64,000 bases of DNA from contig NC_006177.1 of the NCBI RefSeq assembly GCF_000009905.1, positions 2,418,001 through 2,482,000 of the forward strand, written 5' to 3'. The translations under genes and the position numbers were made by a program. Shown one piece after another: positions 25,758-34,957 of the stretch (positions within the stretch are counted from its first letter, which is position 1; every line of letters begins with the position of its first letter). Source of the DNA: Symbiobacterium thermophilum IAM 14863. Lineage in GTDB: Bacteria; Bacillota; Sulfobacillia; Symbiobacteriales; Symbiobacteriaceae. Below the pieces are notes generated by a model, which saw nothing but the letters and a program-made list of their open reading frames with translations, had not been told where the DNA came from and searched no databases.

Positions 25758-25952
25758 ATGAGTGATCGTTACATCCGCATCACCGGCGACCTGCGCGTGC
25801 CCCCTTCCGTGGATGCTGATGCCGTGGCCGACGCCTTGGTGGAAATGGCAGAGAGCCGCGGTTGGGGTTTCAACGGGGCGGCGCATGAGTTGACCAGCGA
25901 GGAGTTGGCGGGCTCGCCGCCGGTGGATGAGAAAGGAGGGAAGCGCAGATGA
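25758..25952 (+). CDS. Small hypothetical protein, first of a coupled pair
   Basis: 64 residues from ATG at 25758, with AAAGGAGG 9 nt upstream; the ATG at 25749 would be too close. The sequence starts MSDRYIRITGDLRVPPSVDA and has a central helix (ADALVEMAESRGWGFNG). Its stop overlaps the next start (ATGA), so the two are cotranslated. No family recognised. Confidence 0.55.
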   Translation: MSDRYIRITGDLRVPPSVDADAVADALVEMAESRGWGFNGAAHELTSEELAGSPPVDEKGGKRR

Positions 25953-26194
25953 GCAGGAATCTACGTCCCATCTCCACCCAGAAGGTGATCGCCATTCTGA
26001 AAAAGGCAGGACACACGCAGGGAAAAGGTGACTACATAACTACGTGGGTAAACGGCTTCAACGCTCACAAGACATGGCATCCCGAATACGGCCCCGTTGT
26101 GATCGTCACGCACCGCGACGAGCGCGGCAACTACGGTAAGTTCTACGACGATTCTGCGGAGTACCAGCCACGCCTTCCTCTGCGTCGGGATTAA
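25949..26194 (+). CDS. Small hypothetical protein, second of a coupled pair
   Basis: 81 residues, starting within the stop of the previous gene (ATGA) with GAAAGGAGGG upstream. The N-terminus STQKVIAILKKAGHTQGKGD is like the first strand-helix of HicA-type small proteins, but the rest (WVNGFNAHKTWHPEYGPVVIVTHRDERGNYGKFYD) is not. A toxin-antitoxin-like pair is conceivable from size and coupling alone; no catalytic residue can be pointed to. Confidence 0.55.
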   Translation: MSRNLRPISTQKVIAILKKAGHTQGKGDYITTWVNGFNAHKTWHPEYGPVVIVTHRDERGNYGKFYDDSAEYQPRLPLRRD

Positions 26195-26243
26195 GGAGAC
26201 CGGCGAAGATGACCTCTGAGGTTGATGGATGAGGAGGGCGATG

Positions 26244-26519
26244 ATGGCTAAGCGCACTATGCATTCGCATCACGGCGATTCTGAGAATGCGTTCTTCTCG
26301 TTGCTCGAAACACTCTCGAGGTTCCACGATGACTACGAACGCCTTCTAACTGTGGAAGAACCTATCGTCGTCGAGGGGCGTGTAATCGCTGAAGAACACG
26401 CGGATGACGAATTGACCGCGTTGAAGGAGGCCAGTGCGGAGTCCGGCAAGCCCACTGAGGTCAAGCCCCAGACGTTGCCAGATGGCCGCCCTGAGCGTGG
26501 ACTTGGTTTCGGCGTTTAG
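26244..26519 (+). CDS. Small acidic hypothetical protein
   Basis: 91 residues from ATG at 26244 (GAGGAGGG upstream with 7 nt spacing; ATG at 26241 also possible). The middle is acidic and helical (ENAFFSLLETLSRFHDDYERLLTVEE). It follows the small coupled pair by 50 bp in the same direction and ends before a strong terminator array, so the three may be one operon. No family recognised. Confidence 0.5.
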   Translation: MAKRTMHSHHGDSENAFFSLLETLSRFHDDYERLLTVEEPIVVEGRVIAEEHADDELTALKEASAESGKPTEVKPQTLPDGRPERGLGFGV

Positions 26520-26534
26520 AGAAAAGGGGGAGTC

Positions 26535-26588
26535 TGAGGGGGCAGTAATCCCCCTCAATTTATTGAGGGGATACACGGACCCCCTCAG
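26535..26588 (+). terminator. Overlapping hairpins that end the small-gene operon
   Basis: TGAGGGGG (26535-26542) can pair with CCCCCTCA (26550-26557), which is followed by ATTTATT. CCCCTCAA can instead pair with TTGAGGGG (26563-26570), and TGAGGGG again with CCCCCTCA (26580 onward). At least three mutually exclusive stems of the same arm sequence are possible. Confidence 0.65.
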
Positions 26589-26685
26589 AACTTTTCAATC
26601 ACGACAGACGTCTCTATTATCGAGGTGACCACACAAATTCCCTGGAGCATTTCCTTTAGGGCTTCGCCACCTTCCCCGCCAATAC

Positions 26686-26892
26686 CGCAAGCACCGCGGT
26701 CTCTACACCTGTAACTGCGGCTGGCACGTTCATGCTGACGTCAATGGCTCTGCAAATATCTTCCAGACCGCTTTCAACGTATCTCCCTGCAAACGGAGTA
26801 GTGGGTGTGTGGCGCACCCCGTGGTCTTGCCAATCCGACTCGGTTGGCATACGGTCCACGAACAAAGGTCTCAGACTACTCAAGTAGCCTGA
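26686..26892 (+). pseudogene. tnpB: TnpB (IS200/IS605 OrfB), C-terminal remnant
   Basis: A 68-residue frame begins within the zinc-ribbon (LYTCNCGWHVHADVNGSAN): the second CxC/CxxC half and the D-x-N-x-x-A-N signature of the last RuvC motif are kept. It ends at TGA 26890-26892, 5 bp before the right-end hairpin of the element. The N-terminal 300 or more residues are absent. TnpB proteins are RNA-guided nucleases whose guide RNA lies at this right end. Confidence 0.7.
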
Positions 26893-26896
26893 GATG

Positions 26897-26917
26897 CCCC
26901 CGACTTCCAGTCGGGGG
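26897..26917 (+). mobile_element. IS200/IS605 right-end hairpin
   Basis: CCCCCGACT (26897-26905) pairs with AGTCGGGGG (26909-26917) around a three-base loop. This hairpin with its G-rich arm is typical of IS605-type right ends and of the 3' end of the TnpB guide RNA. The left end was not found. Confidence 0.65.
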
Positions 26918-27617
26918 AGTCGTCACCCTTGTCCTCCTCTGCGGTCGGAGGGGCCAGCCTCGTGAAGACGGCATTCTCCACCTGCAGCCCAAACTCGCCC
27001 CATAGCTCGGCGGCCGCCTTCGCAAACTTGGGGTCCAGGTCGATACCCTTCGCCCATTCGATTCGACCTTTTACTCGCCATGGACTCCCGAACTGCAGGT
27101 GTTACGGGTCAACATGGACTACAAATCGCGTCATGCATTCAGCCAGATGCGGGTGGGCATCAGCCAACCGGCGATCGAATGCAAAGAACCTGACGGAGAA
27201 CGGAACGCCCTCAAACGATCTGCCGTCAGCAGCGATGGCTTGCTCTACTGTGAGAGTGACCCACCCGATCCCAGTGGCGAGATCTGTCCGCTCATCGGGA
27301 AGCAAGCGAAGACTGTGTCTGGACTCCAGCGCTGTTCCGTACTCATACTCGGCAATCTGCCAGGCTTCAGGTTCGACCCGAACCTTTACCGTGGAGGGGT
27401 CCACCGGTCCCGGAAAATCAATGTCCACCACCATCGGCATGGCAAAGAGAGCAGCGGTCCATCCGGGCTTTACCTTCCAGAGTCCGTGACCCTGAGTCTT
27501 GAGAAACGAGACCGTGATCCCAGAGTTGTCGTCAGGCGTGACGCAGATTTCCTCGGGGCTTGGTACGTCGATTGGTTGTGACTGAGATGGAGATGATTCT
27601 ATGAAGATTAGGGGCAT
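26918..27617 (-). pseudogene. Unrecognised gene, interrupted by a stop and truncated by the IS605 end
   Basis: On the minus strand a 171-residue frame (27102-27617) looks like real protein, with beta-rich text such as KVKPGWTAALFAMPMVV and WVTLTVEQAIAADGRSFEG. A TAA at 27102 ends it, but the same frame continues with convincing protein (FGSPWRVKGRIEWAKGIDLD, AAAELWGEFGLQVENAVF) down to the IS605 hairpin. The upstream end overlaps the start of the gene on the other strand and has no plausible start, so the N-terminus is probably also missing. I do not recognise the family. Confidence 0.5.
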
Positions 27618-28869
27618 TTCGGCTGTGCTGGGTGTGCTGATGGTGGTTCAACTTCTGGTAGTTCCGGCCTATGGCGCAGAAGTGCAGGATAGCAGCGCAC
27701 GCTTGTACACTACCGAAGATCGCCTACATTCCGGTTCGGGCACTGCTATCTCCGCACGCGACCCGTTGGTGCAGGTTAATCCCGGCGGGATTGCGTTGGA
27801 AGGCTCGATCACTATTGATGGGCTCGAAGTTCCCTATCGGATTACGGGCAACATCACACGCAGTGCCGTGAACACTGACCGGTTGGTGGTCGAGGCGACT
27901 GACACACTCGACAACTATGAGGTTGTTTTTCTGGCACTGGAGCAGGGTGAGGCTGTTGCTCCATTCTTCACCGATAGTGCGCCCGAAACTGTGGCAATGC
28001 TCCGGCTCTATATGCGTGACAAGCGTACGGATACATTTGTCGTGCAGGAGTTGTCCAGCCCATTGATCACTAAAGCGATCAAGGAAGCATGGAGGTTCTC
28101 AGCTGACGCCCCAGTCAACACTGTTGAGGCAGAACTCTGGCACGCAAAGGTCTATGAACCGGTTACCGTTGAAGAGATAGACGTTACTCCGGTGCAGGCG
28201 ACGAACTTCAGGACCTACGATAGGACAATCCTGTACCGTGTGACCTATCAGATAAGCGGAAAGACTGTCTATGAGGATTTTAGGGTTCGCCATTACCTGC
28301 AGTGCCCTACCGTCATCACAATTCAAGAAGAGTGCGGAGCAGTCCTTGAAATCGTGGAGGATCGATCGTGGTCTCCCAACGACCCAAACTTCGGTGGCCC
28401 TGCAACCTTCACGGAAATGCGAGAAGCCGAGATCAACTTCGCGACCGACGCGGGTGACTACATCCAGTCCGCATACTGGGGGGGAGCGTGGAAAAACAAG
28501 GGATCAGTGAACTTCTCCGTACGTCTCGGTTACAGTTTCAAGCTCCCGCTGCTTCCTCTCAGCCTATCGTTCTCTACCGGTTACAAGTCTTCGGAACAGG
28601 TTGCTTCCGAGGGAAGTAAGCGGTACACGGTCCCGAACTCGAACGGAGAGTACGTAAGGAATCACGGGATCGCTTACCCAACAACGGCGATTCTGAACGA
28701 CGCTGACTATGGACATAACATTTGGGCAGAGGTGCTTGTTGGCCATTACACGCAACCTGGTCAGAAGCAACTGATGGCCGGTTGGAAGTATACTTTGATC
28801 AACATGGGTAACACCACTTGGGCGAGCACGGAGACGGTAACCGGGTCCGTAGTTTATAGTAACTACTAG
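27601..28869 (+). CDS. Secreted protein of unknown function
   Basis: 422 residues from ATG at 27601 (GGAG 9 nt upstream). The signal peptide is clear (MKIRGISAVLGVLMVVQLLV...AYGAE). The mature protein is beta-rich: an N-terminal half with a GGIALEGSITIDGLEVPYRITG motif and a C-terminal half with SVNFSVRLGYSFKLPLLPLS followed by a Tyr/Asn-rich end. Two cysteines (CPT, ECG) lie near residue 240 and could form a disulphide. It is followed by a lipoprotein gene at 6 bp, so the pair is one operon. No family recognised. Confidence 0.7.
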   Translation: MKIRGISAVLGVLMVVQLLVVPAYGAEVQDSSARLYTTEDRLHSGSGTAISARDPLVQVNPGGIALEGSITIDGLEVPYRITGNITRSAVNTDRLVVEATDTLDNYEVVFLALEQGEAVAPFFTDSAPETVAMLRLYMRDKRTDTFVVQELSSPLITKAIKEAWRFSADAPVNTVEAELWHAKVYEPVTVEEIDVTPVQATNFRTYDRTILYRVTYQISGKTVYEDFRVRHYLQCPTVITIQEECGAVLEIVEDRSWSPNDPNFGGPATFTEMREAEINFATDAGDYIQSAYWGGAWKNKGSVNFSVRLGYSFKLPLLPLSLSFSTGYKSSEQVASEGSKRYTVPNSNGEYVRNHGIAYPTTAILNDADYGHNIWAEVLVGHYTQPGQKQLMAGWKYTLINMGNTTWASTETVTGSVVYSNY

Positions 28870-28875
28870 GAGGAG

Positions 28876-29394
28876 GTGGTCACAATTCGGGTTTTGGCGG
28901 CTCTGCTCATTGTCGGCTCTTTGCTCCTGACCGCCTGTGACTACGGAGGCGAAGCCTATCCAACACAACTAAACGAACTGGTGCAGATGACCAACGACCT
29001 ATCAGAGTCCATCGCCGTTTTGCTCCAAGCAGATTTAGTCACGACCGCAGAAGCTTCGTCAACCAAGAGGCTGGTCACAGGACTTCAAAGCCAAGTTCAC
29101 GATGCGGTCAAGGCACTTGAGAAAGAGAAGATCTCTGTAAGCCTCTTCTGGCTCAACAACATGTTGGAGCAACTGGACTTGGTTGTGACTGCCGTGCATG
29201 CGCGGACATCCCAGGGCGGTGATGTACTGACGCCTGATGAGAGGACTGCGCTCTCCAACGGGCTCTCGTTACTCAGCGAAATGGGGCGCACAGCTCTCGA
29301 CCTTCAGGGCGAGGAGATGACGGCTTCCAGGCGCCTGTCGGAAACACTGCGCGCGTGGGATGAACTGGCTTCAGATATGCCAAGCCTGTACTGA
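28876..29394 (+). CDS. Small helical lipoprotein, partner of the secreted protein
   Basis: About 172 residues. The lipobox is LLLTAC within IRVLAALLIVGSLLLTACDY. The mature part is almost all helical with Leu/Gln heptads (LNELVQMTNDLSESIAVLL, LVTGLQSQVHDAVKALEKEK), suggestive of a coiled-coil or four-helix bundle. The start is uncertain: the GTG at 28876 lies almost on top of its AGGAGGAGG, and an ATT at 28885 would have the better spacing. A terminator hairpin follows 40 bp downstream. Function unknown; an anchor or partner for the preceding secreted protein is plausible. Confidence 0.65.
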   Translation: MVTIRVLAALLIVGSLLLTACDYGGEAYPTQLNELVQMTNDLSESIAVLLQADLVTTAEASSTKRLVTGLQSQVHDAVKALEKEKISVSLFWLNNMLEQLDLVVTAVHARTSQGGDVLTPDERTALSNGLSLLSEMGRTALDLQGEEMTASRRLSETLRAWDELASDMPSLY

Positions 29395-29433
29395 CGGTGA
29401 TGTACCCCTTCAATCACGTCACAGGATCAGTGT

Positions 29434-29462
29434 GAGAGGAGGCAGCGATCCTGCCTCCTCTC
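29434..29462 (+). terminator. Terminator hairpin after the lipoprotein operon
   Basis: Perfect 12-bp stem GAGAGGAGGCAG (29434-29445) with its complement at 29451-29462; tail ATTCGATC, not T-rich. Confidence 0.6.
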
Positions 29463-29617
29463 ATTCGATCACACCACATCCCGCTGCAGAAAGGGACCCT
29501 CGGCCCGCTACCGCGCACTGCCCAGGGTACGAGTCCCGCCGCAAGGTTTCAGCGGCAGCAGCGACGGCGTTCCGGGACTCTGCCGGTGCGTTCCCAACGT
29601 CCCGGGAACAGTATCTG

Positions 29618-31153
29618 CTAGGAGCCTGTCTGAGTAAGCCAGTTCTGTAGGAGCAAAAGGGTTCGGTGTCCAATGTCTTCAGCGTGACCAAGAAGACGTA
29701 TCGACCGTATGAGCCCAATCAGCTGTTGCTGCTGCCCCCTGCCCTGCAGGACTGGCTTCCGCATGACCATTTCACTTACTTCCTGAGTGATGTCGTGGAC
29801 TCACTTGATTTAAGCCAAATCGAACAGACGTACGAGCGAGAGCTACGAGGTTACCCACCGTACCATCCGCGGATGATGGTCAAGGTGCTGCTGTACGCCT
29901 ACTGCAACGGCGTCTACTCCTCTCGCAAGATCGAACGCCGGCTGCAGGAGGACGTAGCCTTCCGCGTCCTTGCGGCCAACAACCAGCCCGACTTCCGGAC
30001 GATCAGCGATTTCCGGAAGCGGCATCTAAAGGCCCTCTCCGACCTGTTCCTGCAAGTGGTCAAGATCTGCAAGAAGGCCGGGCTGGTTCGCCTGGGTCAT
30101 GTGGCCTTGGATGGCACCAAGATCAAGGCCAACGCCTCCAAGCACAAGGCGATGAGCTGACAGCCGGATGGTGGAGGAAGAACAACGCCTGAAGGCGGAG
30201 ATCGCAGAGTTGCTCCAGAAAGCCGAGCAAGCTGACCAGGCCGAGGATCACCGCTTCGGCCCACATCGTCGTGGGGATGAACTGCCCGAAGAACTCCGCT
30301 TCCGTGAGCGGCGGCTGGCCAAGATTCAAGAAGCCAAGGCTGCTCTGGAAGCCGAAGTGCGCCTGAGGGCCGGCGCTGACGAACATGAGCCTCCCGAGGA
30401 GCCGGGACCCAAGGGGCCCAAGGGCGGTCGTCGGCGGAAGCGGCCGAAGGCAGAACCCGCACCAACAGCGCAGCGCAACTTTACGGATCCCGATTCCCGG
30501 ATCATGAAAGGCTCTGATAAGCAGTTCATCCAGGGGTACAACGCCCAGGCCGTCGTCGATGCCGATACGCAGATTGTCGTCGCTGCTGCCGTAACAAACC
30601 AGGCGGCAGATGCTCCGCACTTGATCCCCATGATGGAGCAGGTCGAAACCAATGTCGATGAGATGCCGGAGGAGGTTTCTGCCGATGCAGGGTACTTCAG
30701 TGAGCAAAACGTTCAGTGGCTCTTGCAGCGGCGAATCAATCCCTACATTCCTCCGGAGAAGCAGCGGCACAGCGAACGTCGCCGTGCGAAATCACCACGC
30801 GGCCCGATTCCCAAGGGAGCAACGCTTCGGGATCGGATGCGGCGGAAACTGCAGCTAAAGCGACACGCCGAGCGCTACCGAAAGCGAGAGCAGAGCATTG
30901 AGCCGGTCTTCGGGCAGATCAAGGAGGCTCGTGGTTTCCGGCAGTTCCATCTCCGTGGACTGGAAGCAGTCAACGGGGAATGGCTTCTTGTGTGCCTTTG
31001 CCACAATCTCTTGAAGCTCTACGCCTTCAGCCAGGCCGCATAGGCCCGAAATCTGCCTTCAGACAGCGCATGAAGAAGTAGGCACGATCGTTGATATCCA
31101 ATCATTGGGAGTCTGCCCCTATCTCACGTGCGGTTACCCGGACAGGCTCCTAG
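29618..31153 (+). mobile_element. IS1182-like insertion sequence
   Basis: 1536 bp including CTAG at each end (29618-29621 and 31150-31153). The ends AGGAGCCTGTC and GACAGGCTCCT are inverted repeats. The one transposase gene is frameshifted. A 5' fragment of a sister copy lies at 19103-19284. Confidence 0.8.
29666..31043 (+). pseudogene. IS1182-family transposase, frameshifted
   Basis: The first frame (164 residues, GTG at 29666) has the IS1182 N-terminal pattern: KKTYRPYEPNQLLLLPPAL, YHPRMMVKVLLYAYCNG, and FRTISDFRKRHLKALSDLF up to ANASKHKAMS. The second frame (30168-31043) carries on with MVEEEQRLKAEIAELL and the C-terminal DDE part (SADAGYFSEQNV; YRKREQSIEPVFGQIKEARG). In functional relatives the bridge reads SKHKAMSYGRM; here 10 nt separate the two halves where 9 are expected, so one extra base shifts the frame near 30158-30167. 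Confidence 0.8.
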
Positions 31154-31323
31154 TTTGCTACGCGTACCACTGCAGCTGTAGTTACCTTCTGGGGCAAGGT
31201 TGATCTGAGGAGATGCAGAGGGCAAGGGGAGAGGAGAGGGTGCGCGACGGTCGCCGCCGCGGACGCCAGGGAGGACGAGCGACGCCCCGGTCACCGTGAG
31301 GGTGACCGGGGCCGAGTGTCGGG
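31154..31323. other. Short region between two mobile elements
   Basis: No gene seen. It contains CCCCGGTCACC (31281-31291) facing GGTGACCGGGG (31297-31307), a terminator-like hairpin without a T-run, left from a vanished gene. Confidence 0.4.
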
Positions 31324-31884
31324 TGTTGTTGCCCGGATTATTTGTCAACATGTGCTGAGCATCGTGCGCTTGTGTAGGACAGAGAATATTGAAGATAGAA
31401 TTATCAGGAGAGGGGCTGTCCTCTCCGTTTTCGTACGACAGGGGACAAATATGAGAGCCTGCCCAGGCCTGTGACTTGGCGGTCCACCTGGGCAGGCTCT
31501 CCCCACAGGGCGGAGTGCACCTGTGTATGTGTATCTTACTTCCCCTGGGTCAGAACGTCCAGACCTATCTTCGCAAATATGGCACTTGCGGGCCGGACCT
31601 GCCCCTGCACTGCCCAGGTTGCGGTGATCGAATGCGGCGGCATGGGCGGTACTGGCGCTGGGTCTTTACTGCGCACCAGAAGGCGTACATCCCGATCTAC
31701 CGCTGGTGGTGTCCAGGGTGCCGTAAGACGTGCGCCATCTTGCCTGACTTTCTGAAACCGTACGCCCGATTCATCACGCTGGTGCGAGAAGCCGTGGTTC
31801 GCGGGCGGGTGCGGCGGGGGCTGCCCTGGAGCACCCTGGCCCGGCGACTGAGCAGCCCGACGGTCAGCTGGCTCTCGGAGAAGA
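31324..31884 (+). mobile_element. Second copy of the TGTTGTTGCCCG transposon, truncated
   Basis: Nearly identical to the first 560 bp of the element at 13832, including the left end and both leader hairpins (large stem at 31453-31501). It is cut at 31885 by the IS5-like element, and its remaining 3 kb are absent. Confidence 0.85.
31527..31884 (+). pseudogene. Zinc-finger transposon protein, truncated copy
   Basis: Identical in its first 120 residues to the protein at 14035-14649 apart from one or two substitutions (CPGCGDRM for CPGCGGRM). After VSWLSEK the frame runs into the IS5-like element and ends soon after in unrelated sequence. Confidence 0.8.
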
Positions 31885-33029
31885 GGGGGTGTCGCGAAAC
31901 TCATGCAATGAAGCGTGAGAGCTTGCGTGAACAAGAACCACGCAAACGGTTTGCGTAGAGAATGGATGAGAAGGCGAGAATCCGCCAGAACACCCAATCC
32001 GACACGCCTCTCAAACCCCGAATCCATCCCGGAATCTGTCCGACCTGGAACGGATTGGACAGGTCCTTCAGTTGCGCGTTCACCGATTCGATCAGCGACC
32101 GGTGCTTGCCATAAATCCTCCGTGCCAGGTCGGTTTTCCAGAACTCCAGCGCCGCTTTCCGATAAGGCCCCTACGCCCGCACTTCTTCCCCCTCCGGCGT
32201 GCCCCGCCGGTTGGGAGCGCACAGGAAGTGCCCGCAACACACATCCGCCCAGAACTTGTACAGGTTCTCGCTGTCGTAGGCGCTATCTCCCACCCCGTAG
32301 GTCAACTCGGCCTTTTGCTTCTGGTCCGCCAGCTTGACCACCTCAGCAAAGAGCGAGACTGCAGGCCTCATCTCATGGATGGCGGCCGGGGTGACCCGGA
32401 AGGCCAACGGGAAACCGGTCCGGCTGATGACCAGGTGCAACTTGTAGCCAAAGAACTTTCCCTTCGAGGTCGCTCCCCAGGTTGCGTCCGGGTCCTTCCT
32501 CCGGAGGGGTACGGGTAAGTCCGTCATGTCGATGGTCAAGACCCGAAGGTCTCCTTGCCGCAGGGAGCGCCGGCGCAGCTTGCGCCAGAGGCGGGTCCGC
32601 AGCCGCCGGACGTCATCGCCGTGCAGGCGGCGGCAGACCACAGACAGATGCGGCACCTGCTCCCAGCCAAGGGCCTTACGGAGCCATGCTCCCGCTTCCT
32701 GTTCCGCATAGTTGAGCGTTTTGCGCAGCGACCAGCCCAGCAAATCCGCTGCAATTCGGAACAGGAGCAGCGAGGGGGTCGAGTACAAGCGCGGGCGCCC
32801 GGTCTTGGGTTGGTTCCTCGGCTTGCGACCCCGCCGTTCGGCAGCAACTTCGTCCAGGAGGCGATGCAAGTGCTGGAGAATCAGGGCCACGGCGTGGTAC
32901 ACTGGTCTTGCCACCATCCCCGCGGTTTTGGTTGTTTTGGCGGCTAATCCAACCAATTCGCGGGATATGGTGGCTTTCCTGTTCTATGCTCCAGGTTTCA
33001 CTGGCTTACGGGGATTTCGCAACACGCCC
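31885..33029 (-). mobile_element. IS5-like insertion sequence
   Basis: About 1145 bp with imperfect inverted ends: GGGGGTGTCGCGAAAC at the left and the complement GGGCGTGTTGCGAAAT at the right. It interrupts the truncated transposon on one side and an IS256-type element on the other, so no target duplication can be checked. Confidence 0.7.
31901..32956 (-). pseudogene. IS5-like transposase with in-frame amber stop
   Basis: A 261-residue frame ends at TAG (32171-32173), but the same frame continues for 90 residues with the missing C-terminus (GKHRSLIESVNAQLKDL, FWRILAFSSILYANRL). DDE motifs are LTIDMTDLPVPLR and YGVGDSAYDSENLYKF, then the Glu in RSLIESVNAQ. So a single nonsense codon separates the catalytic Glu from the rest. 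The start is TTG at 32956 or ATG at 32917. Confidence 0.75.
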
Positions 33030-34278
33030 TGCTTAGGGCTTCCGACAGCATTGGGAGCTGGCGGTATCCCTTGATGCGCCGGAAGCCCTTCTCCGCTTCC
33101 AGGAGGCCCGCGGCAGTCCAGCGCAGCACCTGCTGGCCGTTCCGCCAGCGCTTGACGTTGCGGCTAGCCATCCGTACCTTCTCGAAGGCGGACTCGATGG
33201 GGTTCGTGGAACGGAGAGTCTTGCGCAGCGCCTCGGGCAGTTCCAGCCGCAGGACGGTCAGGGTCTCCTCGAGCCCCTCGCGCAGGCTGGCGGCGGCGCC
33301 CGGATACTTGTCGTCCAGGGTCTTGGCCAGGCTGGTGAGAGCAGTCCGGGCCTTCTCGTAGTCCGTCTCCCTCCAGGCTTGCTCCAGCTTGCGGCTGACC
33401 CACGCGCGAGCCTCGTCCGGCAGGTGGTCCAGCACGTTGCGCTTTTTGTGAACTTGGCATCGCTGCACGGTCGCCCTGGCACCCAGCACGTCCCGCACGG
33501 CAGCCCTGAGGGCCTTGGCCCCATCTATCACCACCAGGATGCCTCCGTCCACCCGCAGGCCGCGTTCCACCAGGTCTGTTAGCAGGGCGCGACAGACGGT
33601 TGCGTTCTCGGTAGCCCCTTCCCAGAGGCCGAGGATCTGCTTTTGCCCGTCGTCCGTGATCCCCAGTGCGACCACCACGGTGTGGTCTGCGACTTCGATC
33701 CCGTCCAGCATCAGCACCAGGTAGCGCTGATCACCAAGCGGCCTCGCCAGCAGCTCAGCCAGTGCCTTGCGTGTGGCCGCCACGAAGTGCCGGCTTACGC
33801 TGCTCTTGGACGTAGCCACGGCCGGCAGATCGTCGCCCACCGGCTCCAGGCCATGATGGTAGCGCCGAGTGGAGAGGCCATGAAGCATCCGTTCCAGGGC
33901 GGCCTGCGTCAGCAACTGCTCATCCTGGAAGGCTTCGTAGCTCGAGAGCCTGACCTCCTGTCCGTCCTTCGTCCGCACCCGAGGCCGCTGGATGGGTACC
34001 TTCCGTCCCCCCAGCACCACCCGCCCCTCCTCGGCACCGTGCCGAAAAGCCTTTCGATTGGGGTTGTGCTTGCCCTTGGGGCCGACGATGGCCGTCACCT
34101 CTGCCTCCATCATGGAGCGCAGTACGTCAAGCCCCACAGCGACGGCCAGGGCCAGCAGACCCTCCTTGGCTGCTCCCATGAGGGCATGCAGCGTCACCTG
34201 CACCTGCTGGGGCAACCAGGGCTGTTTGTCCACCTCCAGCAACTGGCGCTTCTTGGTCTTCCCGCGGTACAATGACAT
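32998..34278 (-). pseudogene. IS256-family (Mutator-type) transposase, C-terminus replaced
   Basis: About 426 residues from ATG at 34278 (AAGGAGG upstream). The family motifs are present: AEVTAIVGPKGKHNPNRKAF, the first Asp in YLVLMLDGIEVADH, the second in ILVVIDGAKALRAAV, the VQRCQVHKKRNVLDHL block and the Glu in RSTNPIESAFEKVR. The last dozen residues (beyond LPMLSEAL) are read from the IS5-like element, so the native tail is lost. All three catalytic residues are there, so activity in trans is not excluded. Confidence 0.75.
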
Positions 34279-34380
34279 CAGTGGCGGCAACCTCCTTCCT
34301 ACTGTCCACCCCCGTTATACCAAACGGGGCTTGAGGGCCGCCACTTTGAATTTCCACGATTTCCGGGACAACGCCCCGGA
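33030..34380 (-). mobile_element. IS256-family element (second type), truncated
   Basis: Contains one transposase gene. Its 3' end is cut by the IS5-like element at 33030. Its 5' end lies within a group II intron reverse transcriptase gene near 34380. It is only distantly related to the IS256 element at 47873. Confidence 0.65.
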
Positions 34381-34957
34381 TCAGCCGCAGCACTCGCTTG
34401 TCCGTTACCCGCCGTGCCACGCGGGCCATCAGCACGTCGTGGTTGACCCGGTCGAAGAACTTCTCCAGGTCCATGTCCACGACCCAGTCGTACCCTTCCT
34501 CCACGTACTGACGTGCCTTCCTGACCGCGTCATGACCCCGCCGCCCCGGCCGGAAGCCGTAGCTGGATTCGGAGAATGTCGGGTCAAAGATCGGCGTCAG
34601 TACTTGCAGGAGTGCCTGCTGGATCAGGCGGTCCATCACGGTGGGAATACCCAACATCCGCTTGCCGCCGCCCGGTTTCGGGATTTCGACCCGGCGGACT
34701 GGCTGCGGTCTGTAGGTCCCCCGGAGCAGTTCCTCACGGATGCGCTCCCACTCCACGCGAATCTGGTCCCGCAGCCGTTCGGTGGGGACACCGTCCACGC
34801 CGGGAGCGCCTCCGTTCCGCTCCACCCGTTTCAGGGCGGCCAGCATGTTCTCCCTGGCCACCACCTGCTCCATCAGGTTGCTGTGCTCCCCGCGGGGTGA
34901 CGTTCCGTCTTGTGCCGGCTGCCCACTCCGCCCTCTCGCCGTCCCTTGCGGCTTCAC
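34380..34957 (-). pseudogene. ltrA: Group II intron reverse transcriptase/maturase, truncated
   Basis: The frame opens from GTG at 34957 (CGGAGGT upstream) and shows the RT N-terminus: NMLAALKRVERNGGAPGVDG, IPKPGGGKRMLGIPTVMDR, LIQQALLQVL, SESSYGFRPGRRGHDAV and VVDMDLEKFFDRVNHD. Sequence is lost after RVTDKRVLRLIR, before the catalytic YADD block, the maturase and the endonuclease domains. It cannot be active. Confidence 0.8.

Noticed and set aside
26656-26883. Minus-strand frame of 75 residues
   Set aside because: The plus strand here encodes the TnpB zinc-ribbon end, which explains the open frame.
27099-27581. Plus-strand frame of 160 residues
   Set aside because: The opposite strand has the better protein character and continues beyond the stop; the plus frame has no ribosome binding site.
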